NCBI GenBank assembly: GCA_028565635.1
Contig: JAOXYB010031620.1
Location: 1 to 30,399, forward strand
DNA length: 30,399 nt
Reading direction: 5' to 3'
Source: Phoronis ovalis
Lineage: Eukaryota; Phoronida; Phoronidae
Under the pieces are notes generated by a model that saw nothing but the letters and a program-made list of their open reading frames with translations, was not told where the DNA came from and did not search any database. Each line of letters begins with the position of its first letter. Positions within the stretch are counted from its first letter, which is position 1. Shown here piece by piece: positions 24,031 through 30,399 of this stretch. The translations under genes were made by a program, and so were the position numbers.

Positions 24031-24323
24031 CCCCGGGAGGGCAGTCAATATAAAAGTGGGTACGCATGTTCCAACAAAATTTCGCGCGAAAGGGTATGCT
24101 TTTCGAACCGCCGATGCGTAACGCGCTTAGGGTCTATTTTTTAGCTAAAATCACGAAAAGGGGTGTTTTTTTTGGAGGTGTGACACTTCGTTAGGGGTGT
24201 TTTTTTCCAAAAGTCACTTCATTAGAGGTATTTTTTGCAGAATTTCACTTCGTTAGGGCTTTTTTTGAAAACCCAAGTTGGAACATAGGTACCCACTTTC
24301 ATACTGACTGCCCCCCCCCCGGG
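24031..24323. mobile_element. MITE (non-autonomous DNA transposon), 293 bp, with 8-bp target duplication
   Basis: The left end 24031-24075 (CCCCGGGAGGGCAGTC... GTTCCAAC) is an imperfect inverted copy of the right end 24277-24323 (GTTGGAAC... GACTGCCCCCCCCCCGGG); shared inner blocks are AAAGTGGGTAC and ATGTTCCAAC. The element is flanked by CTTTACTG at 24023-24030 and 24324-24331, a perfect 8-bp target-site duplication (9 bp, GCTTTACTG, if the last G is assigned to the target). An 8-bp duplication fits hAT, P or Merlin-like superfamilies; 9 bp would fit Mutator-like. No coding capacity is present. The interior has a 12-bp palindrome TTTCGCGCGAAA (24080-24091) and about four 28-33-bp units, and it is much richer in CpG than the flanks, which suggests a fairly recent insertion. 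Confidence 0.88.
24122..24270 (+). repeat. Internal tandem repeats of the MITE, unit about 28-33 bp
   Basis: Successive units share a cacttcgttaggggtgttttttt-like pattern. They begin at about 24151 (tcacgaaaaggggtg), 24182 (gacacttcgttaggggtg), 24214 (tcacttcattagaggta) and 24245 (tcacttcgttagggct), each ending in a T-run then a variable spacer. A weaker unit may start at 24122 (cgcgcttagggtctatttttt). Confidence 0.75.
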
Positions 24324-24331
24324 CTTTACTG

Positions 24332-25346
24332 AATCTATCCAATAGGGTGTGTATTGGTTAAAGACATTAAAGCCTATCAACACTTTACCCATATACAATT
24401 GACTTCTAGACCCACCCAATAATTAAAGCCAAAAAATAATCAAAAGCTGTAAATCAACCAAAGTGAAATCTTTAAATCTTTACAAACTATTGTTTGCTTA
24501 ACCTTGGAATTTTTTACAGCACAAACTGCTTTTAGACTGGCATAAATAATATAAATACAAAAAGAGACAAAACAAAGTTTTCAACTGATAATACAAAAAT
24601 GTTCACTAGCATCCTTGCTAGATCACATTTCTGGCACTTTTATTCAAAAATAAAACTATTAAAAATTCACAAATATAGAATATGTTAGCTACACAATTAA
24701 AGTAAATATAAATATTAACAAATAATCCAAATACTACAAAAAAAAACAAGCTGAACCTATATGGAACTGAACTGGCTGAACTCTTAAGGAGTAAATTGAT
24801 GAATAATTCTAAAAAATAAAATACTATATAAAACATCAGTTCTCACTTTAAAACAAAGTTGCTTATAGATACAAAACAATAATTTTACTAAACATACAAG
24901 ACATGGCGAGACATTACATTAATTGCTATGTATCCAAAAAAGACTTTTGTTAATATGTACACTAATTTGTGATTTTTATACATAAAATATACTACCATGT
25001 CAGTTTGACTATTTTAAGAAATAAAACATATCAAAGCAAATATATAAATCATACAATATATCACTAATGTGTTACCAAGGAATATGTCTGGGCAAACAAG
25101 AACTCTAGAAAACATGAAAATACAACAGCTCATAAAAGATATCACAACAAATCAAAATGTCCTCAAGAAAAATAAATGTTTTCTCAAGTACTATTGACAG
25201 GAACTTAAAAATAACTTTTAGGAGCATTTATGAAATGATAAAATGAATTAATTATTAAGTGAAATAGGGCAATAAATAAATTACCCTGAACAACTTTTTA
25301 TGCATTACATTAAAAAAGTACTGGGTTGGAATTCTTAACATAATTT
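24332..25346. other. Intergenic region, no gene recognised
   Basis: This is very AT-rich with many A-runs. Open frames on the minus strand (24618-24836) are hydrophobic low-complexity translations of A/T-rich DNA. Nothing supported. Confidence 0.5.
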
Positions 25347-26264
25347 TCATTCATCATTACAATATATGAGCAAAGGTCTATTGTTGCTGACCTGGGCAGT
25401 TTCATAGTCGGTTCCGTTTGATGAATTGTCCAGTGTTTGAATACACGTGTAAATCTTTTTATACCTGTTGTTAGCAATCACATTTTTTATATCCAGGTGT
25501 TCGTAAGTAATCATATTTATTGACACATTTAATACAAATTGTAAATTCTTTAGTATCAATACAGACAATTTGTAATTTGTTAGGAATGGCCTTAGTTTGT
25601 GTACACAAAGTTTCCTAGAAGAAATGCCATAGTAATTGATTTGGTTCATGTAAATAAATTAAACTTAGATGAAGTATCTAAAAGGTGTAAACATGCAAAT
25701 GGATATAGTCTATGAAATAAAATTACATAACTTGTAATTGTGATGTCAGTATAATGATCACTGTCAAAGATAGATCCAAGGATTTCTGAGGACAGATTGT
25801 CATTTTTAGAGTACCTGAAAGTAGAATTTTAACAAAAATATAGGGGTTGCATAGTACTCAACTCGAATTTTACGAAAGATGATATGCGGCAAGAATCAGT
25901 GTATCTTTCAGTCAAGACTTTTAATTCATTTTAAAGTAACTTTATTATTGACAATTGGCGAATTTGCATAAATAATGCAAGAGCTAGAATCAGGTTTGGT
26001 TTGTGATCGTTTGTGGTACTGTCATGCTGTGCTGTCACATCTTGACTTACCATATCTACAAAATAGAAAAAAAATATGAATGTCAGAGAGAACTAGAATA
26101 TGATTTATAACAAACTTCTTGTTATTACCATAGGTACTTAAGCAACTTTAAAACTATGTAGTCATAATTATAAAGTTTACTGTCAATTTTGTATTGTGGT
26201 ACTTGTTTAGGTCTTACTTTTCAAAATATTCTCTTTAATCATGATTAGCACTGTTGAAAACATG
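25347..26264 (-). other. Cluster of weak exon-like frames on the minus strand
   Basis: Read on the minus strand there are three pieces with splice-like edges. (a) 26264-26218 lies between a strong acceptor (tttttgtccctcttag) and donor GTAAGA. (b) A frame from 25814 follows ttctactttcag and begins YSKNDNLSSEILGSIFDSDH. (c) A 100-codon frame 25649-25347 contains ITYEHLDIKN and GTDYETAQVSNN, ending at a stop. A fourth pyrimidine-rich acceptor at 26057-26056 leads into VSQDVTAQHDSTTNDH. Tyrosine motifs such as ITYEHL fit the [ILV]xYxxL pattern and would suit a receptor cytoplasmic tail, but I see no transmembrane or extracellular exons and recognise no family. These pieces could be chance or a decayed gene. 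Confidence 0.2.
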
Positions 26265-27177
26265 CTAAGAGGGACAAAAATAAGGCTTTGCAATGGTTTT
26301 GATGAAAATCAGTCTACAGACAAACCTAACAGTTGTTTAAAATGATGTCCTAAACATTTTCTGAAATGAACAATAGAACACAAAAAACAACAAACTATAC
26401 TTGTTGCATTAAAATAACACAATATCAAGGAAATTACTGGAACATGAGTAACATCTTAGATATGCCTCAAGATTTTCAATTCTATTACACAGTTTTATAA
26501 AACTCTTGCAAGCTTGTTATCACATGTTTTATCTAAAGAATGCTTTTTCTTTTCATTAAAAGTCAAGTGTGAAAGTTATCATATACAACTTCACGTGTGA
26601 ACATCTGGTCAAAACTAAAGGGCCATTTTTTCTTGTGCTTCAAAAAACTACAAACACACTGTACTTAAGCATATTGAAATTTGGTATCAGGCAAACGATG
26701 TAACATGATGAAGCATATTTTAATATTATACACAGTATAATAAGTATACAAGGTACTAAAAAGTTGAAGGGGTAAAATTATCCAAGTGCATTGCAGTTTC
26801 AAGTACCAGATAAATGTTATGCGAATATAACTTTTTTTTGGAAAAGCTAGTTTGCATAAATGAATAATTTTAACGCAATAGAACATGAGGAGCTAATGAG
26901 TCATTTTTACACTTTATTCTCAAATTCATGTTACTTCTTGAATTATTATAACTAATAGTTTTATTGGCAAATAAAAACAATTGTGGTGTTTATTTGTTTT
27001 TGGACTGCCATATCCACACATTTTCCAAGTTCAAAGTCATTTGTTATTTTATTTTGATGAACCAAAAAAGTTAAACAAATGTTGACTTACCCAAGACATC
27101 CCAGATAAAAAAATTAACATAAATTATTAGTTTAAAAGAAAATTCTTTACACAACACATATTATATTTTCAATGTGA
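26265..27177. other. Intergenic region, no gene recognised
   Basis: This is AT-rich DNA with no supported feature. A minus-strand frame at about 26640-26565 (KHKKKWPFSFDQMFTREVV) after a tgtttgtag acceptor-like site is too short to call. Confidence 0.45.
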
Positions 27178-28085
27178 ATATCATGAATTCCATTTACCTG
27201 GTACCCTTTTTGAAAAGTGCAATACCCTTCATGATAAAATGTCTCAGATAACAAAACGAGAAAGGGTTTGACATATATGCCCCATGCACTTAAAAGTTAA
27301 TACATGTGTTTAGGCTTTTTTGCAACTTTCGTTTTTGGAGGACTCCCCATTTGGGAATTATTCAGGATTATATACACAAAAAGCATTATATTTCAGGTAT
27401 CCGAAATAACAGCAGAGTGATTTAAACTTTGATTTTGTTCATGCAAATAACCAAAAACACTTCAAATGAAATTTTACCTTTGGTTTATCAAATATATAAT
27501 TAATCCTTTGTTATTTAAACCAGATATTTTAATTCCAGCTTTACTCCTTCAAAAATCACAATGCAAGTGCAGTCAGCCATCAGTATGTCCAGCTTTTGAT
27601 ATCAAGACCAGTGATTATTCAAACGTGAATGTTTCACAACGGAAAAGTAAGAAAAAATCATGGCCACTATTCATAAAATCATCCATTGTGATTGGAAACA
27701 TCATGAACTAGAATATAGAAATAAAAGTAGCTTTTACTTTATTTCTAAATATAATGTAAAATATCTTTTCTCCAATACCTTATTTGCCTGCGTGGAAAAT
27801 TTCAAAATTGCACATTGCATATAGTGTGGGACATTTTTGATGATACTTTGTCATTACAGCTTTACCGTAACCAGTAAAACTGGATCAGTGGACAGTGCTA
27901 CCTCATGTCTGGTGCCATCTCTGGTGACAAGTCATGGAACTGAATTTCTAATATTTTTTGAAAATTTCATATTATTTGGTCAACAACTCATTAAATTATT
28001 CGACATTATGTAAGCAATGGTTGTTTGTAGGTTTCCTTGCACAGTGTTACGCATTTAGGTACCAGGTAAATGGAATTCACGATAT
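27178..28085. repeat. Pair of 28-bp inverted repeats bounding a 908-bp segment (possible DNA-transposon relic)
   Basis: The left arm 27178-27205 and right arm 28058-28085 are reverse complements over 28 bp with one mismatch (by eye). The core CCATTTACCTGGTACC is flanked by GAATTC in both. Similarity fades abruptly inside, with only a TGCAA-like block shared further in. No target-site duplication is evident just outside. The segment holds two plus-strand frames, 27466-27711 and 27840-28013. This could be a non-autonomous DNA element, or two oppositely oriented copies of one short repeat. Confidence 0.6.
27860..28009 (+). other. Candidate 150-nt phase 2-2 exon inside the inverted-repeat segment
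   Basis: An acceptor-like site (actttgtcattacag, AG at 27858-27859) and a consensus donor GTAAGC (28010-28015) bracket exactly 150 nt open in one frame. The frame reads FTVTSKTGSVDSATSCLV, then PSLVTSHGTEFLIFFENF, and ends LIKLFDI. Entry and exit are both phase 2, so it could be skipped without a frameshift. Read unspliced, it is a 57-codon frame from ATG 27840 to TAA 28011. I recognise no family, and no partner exon was identified. Confidence 0.2.
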
Positions 28086-29435
28086 ATATGTTTTACAACC
28101 AAATTTCATTCCTAATCCCTTCTAGGCTATGAAACGATTTATTAAGAAACAAATTAAACAATCACAAATTTAAAATTTGAAGCAATGATTTGTACTTTAT
28201 TGATAATTAAAAGTAACAAAATAAAAATTTATAGGTATAAAAAAATTAGACTTAAGAAACTCAGTTGCCATAAATAACAGATTTTGTAAGTTTTCTTCAT
28301 TTATAGCTAGTAACAAAAGCTGAGTTGTAATAGTCTATCTAATTTTAAAACATTTAGTTTACACTAAAATAGTATCAGCATTTTTTGAGGCATGTTAATT
28401 AAATAACTTATTAGTATTAATTTTAATTACTACTTTTATTTGCTGTTTGACCATTTAAAAATACCTAGCAGTTCCCACCTGTTTAGCTGTAGACACATAA
28501 AACATATTATATAAAATAGAAGTAAACTCTATCATCTGTTAATATAAACCTTAAAAGAGCCAAGCGAAATATTTTACTACTGATATTAGCAATGTTATCT
28601 CTTCTATAGAACTAAAACAAGATAATGAAAGGAGTGTTAGTAAACATATCTAAATTAATGAACATGCACTTTCTGCAAACCCCTATCAACACCTTGCATC
28701 CTTCCATAACCTCTCTTGTATTCTTTTAATCATAATGTGATCTGGTATATAAGCAATAAGTAGGTTTTCAGTAAAACATATCACAAATGTTAGTAAACTT
28801 TCTGTACTAGATTGATAACCATTTTTTATAAAAGTAGACTGCTCAGCACAAAATAAGGTACATTTTCATTGACATTCGGATTCCTTGCTCTGAAAATTTC
28901 CAGGGTTGTTAAGACGTTACCATTAAAAAGAAAGTTTGATTTTCTTTTACTTTGAGATATATTTAAGATATGAATAAGAGTGCTGAATTCACAACCAATC
29001 AATAACAACCCTCATACATTTATGTCTTTTTTTTTTTGGGACAGTTTTAATTACTAGTATATCATATTCTAGTAATTTCCGTAAGTCCACCACATGGAAT
29101 TCCAGAATTGAAATTAAAAAATGTTTCAACCTAGTGAAGTACAGGTAATCCAGAAATAGAACTTTATTTTGATATTATACTTTCATTAAAATTCTTTAGG
29201 ACTATCACATGCTCTGCATGCGTCAATAAAGTTGCTTTTACCAGGTGTGGGAAGTCATGCTATAATTAGAGTCATGAAATTTTTTGGGGTCATAAAACAC
29301 GAAAAGTGCACCACGACATTAAACCACAAATCTTTTTAAATAAATACTTATATTTCATATGTCCTGTATATAATAATATACTTGAAAACAAAACTCTTTT
29401 TGAAAAGCATACAATAGATTTAACATTTTATTCAA
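28086..29435. other. Intergenic region with a weak minus-strand coding-like patch
   Basis: On the minus strand, a frame 29008-28826 containing TLEIFRARNPNVNENVPYF is followed, after a change of frame near 28850, by a frame running to about 28685 that ends IPDHIMIKRIQERLWKDARC before a stop. The two together could be the relic of a mobile-element protein, but I match neither to a family. The remainder is featureless apart from a T-run near 29027-29037. Confidence 0.2.
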
Positions 29436-29668
29436 AATGGGAGGCATAGCAAGATCGTGCGGAGGAAGTTCTCATTTGGCATAACAAAACAAGTAAATGA
29501 ATAAAAAGGCATCTATTTTCATATTTTAATGTAACATGAAAGTTTAATTTCCAATGGGAGGCATAAAACATCGTGTGAAGGAAGTCTACAATTATCATAA
29601 TAAAACATCTGTTTGATTAATATTGAAGTCTATTCGGACTTTAATGAAGCATAAGAAGTTAAATTTGT
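29436..29668 (+). repeat. Two-copy 117-bp direct tandem duplication, degenerate
   Basis: Copy 1 is 29436-29552 and copy 2 29553 to about 29668. Both begin aatgggaggcata, continue with atcgtg and gaaggaagt-like blocks, then cataa(c/t)aaaaca, tctatt, tttaatg and a final agtt(t)aattt block. Divergence is moderate. Function unknown. Confidence 0.75.
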
Positions 29669-30399
29669 TATTAAGCAGAGTACAACAGTCATGATACAAC
29701 ACCATTTTATCCGGAAACTGCACCTGGGTATTTAGTAATAGTGTAAAAATGGATCCAGAATTGCATGAGGGTGTTTCTTTGTCAGTCAAAGATGAAATAT
29801 GGTTTCAGATATTTTTTAATGAAGACAGACAAAGGTTCACATTCTCCCAAATACTTATTCAAGCACACTTGTAACAATTGATAAGCTGATTTACTACTAC
29901 ATAGCTTACACTACTACTGGATACTAGTAATTGAGAGAAAATAAATCCGAAAATGTTTCAGCATATCTCTTGTTATTATATATTTTTCTAAATTTCCATA
30001 TGTTGAATAAATAATAAAGATGAATAAAGATTATTATTGCTGTTTTTCTCTAAGAAATTATTAGTATGTGTATTTAAACGACTTAATATTTGTATTTTAA
30101 GTAAAAGAATTTTCTCAAAGATTTTACGCACTGAACAAACAAATTAGAGAAAACAGTTTTTATCGACTAAAATGGATTGTGCATGTGCAAAGATCATTCC
30201 ATTTGTTTTAAAATTCTATCTTTTCCTTTAAGTTTTATTTTTTTTTAATTTTAAGGACAGTGTCAGTGTTGTAATTGATAATGACAAATGATGACATATG
30301 TAATAGTGATGTTAACAGCAATAACAAGAGGTCTGCAGGTGCAGACAGATGCCCATCATATGATGTAGTTTCTTTAGTTGTAAAGCCATCTATGTCACC
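29669..30399. other. Intergenic right edge; possible start of a dispersed repeat at the end
   Basis: No gene is seen. At 30331-30346 there is a perfect inverted repeat GTCTGCA-GG-TGCAGAC immediately after ataacaagag. The phrase AACAAGAG followed by a small palindrome resembles, from memory, a dispersed repeat common in bivalve genomes; if so the element runs out of the window. Confidence 0.3.

Noticed and set aside
24222-24419. 65-codon minus-strand frame
   Set aside because: It spans the MITE end and flank and reads through terminal inverted repeat and unique DNA, so it is an accidental frame.
24618-24836. Hydrophobic 72-codon minus-strand frame
   Set aside because: Phe/Leu/Ile/Tyr-rich translation of A/T-rich low-complexity DNA, with no splice or start context supporting it.
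1-30399. tRNA, rRNA, CRISPR array, bacterial operon, or virus-derived genes
   Set aside because: No B-box-like tRNA core, regular spacer-repeat array, ribosomal RNA stretch, or recognisable viral protein was seen on either strand.

Overview
This is an AT-rich animal (metazoan) nuclear DNA window. It has spliceosomal introns, short exons, long non-coding stretches and eukaryotic polyadenylation signals. Two protein-coding genes can be supported, both on the + strand. The organism is most likely an invertebrate, and I lean towards a bivalve or other mollusc. The reasons are the low GC, a RHOU/RHOV-type GTPase (a branch that as I recall flies lack), and several repeat phrases that resemble molluscan dispersed repeats. 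The species is not determinable by reading alone.

Left edge (1 to about 3.4 kb): the 3' end of an ABHD12-like serine hydrolase gene. An exon at 753-880 carries the catalytic-histidine region. A tiny last coding exon at 1307-1325 supplies the residues EFMKK and the stop. A 104-bp tandem duplication (1344-1551) lies just downstream in the presumed 3' UTR. Non-coding DNA of about 6 kb follows.

Centre (about 7.6 to 18.5 kb): a complete RHOU/RHOV (Wrch/Chp) atypical Rho GTPase gene. Its three coding exons (7991-8180, 9114-9172, 16172-16672) join in frame to 249 residues. All G boxes are present and the C-terminus is CCFV, the palmitoylation-type tail of this family rather than a prenylated CAAX box. 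Upstream lie a perfect CRE (TGACGTCA) and a CCAAT box 12 bp apart, and the presumed leader carries overlapping upstream ORFs.

Right half (about 18.5 to 30.4 kb): no recognisable gene. It holds a clear 293-bp MITE with about 45-bp inverted ends and an 8-bp target duplication (24031-24323). It also holds a degenerate tandem array (about 21.15-21.98 kb), a 117-bp tandem duplication (29436-29668), and a pair of 28-bp inverted repeats 908 bp apart (27178-28085) that enclose a candidate 150-nt exon. Some weak exon-like frames lie on the minus strand near 25.3-26.3 kb.

The two genes lie in the same orientation but nothing suggests they act together: one is a membrane lysophospholipid hydrolase, the other a membrane-anchored cytoskeletal GTPase. 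I did not find a convincing undescribed system. The most checkable novelties are the MITE, the inverted-repeat pair, the uORF arrangement and the altered tails of the GTPase.
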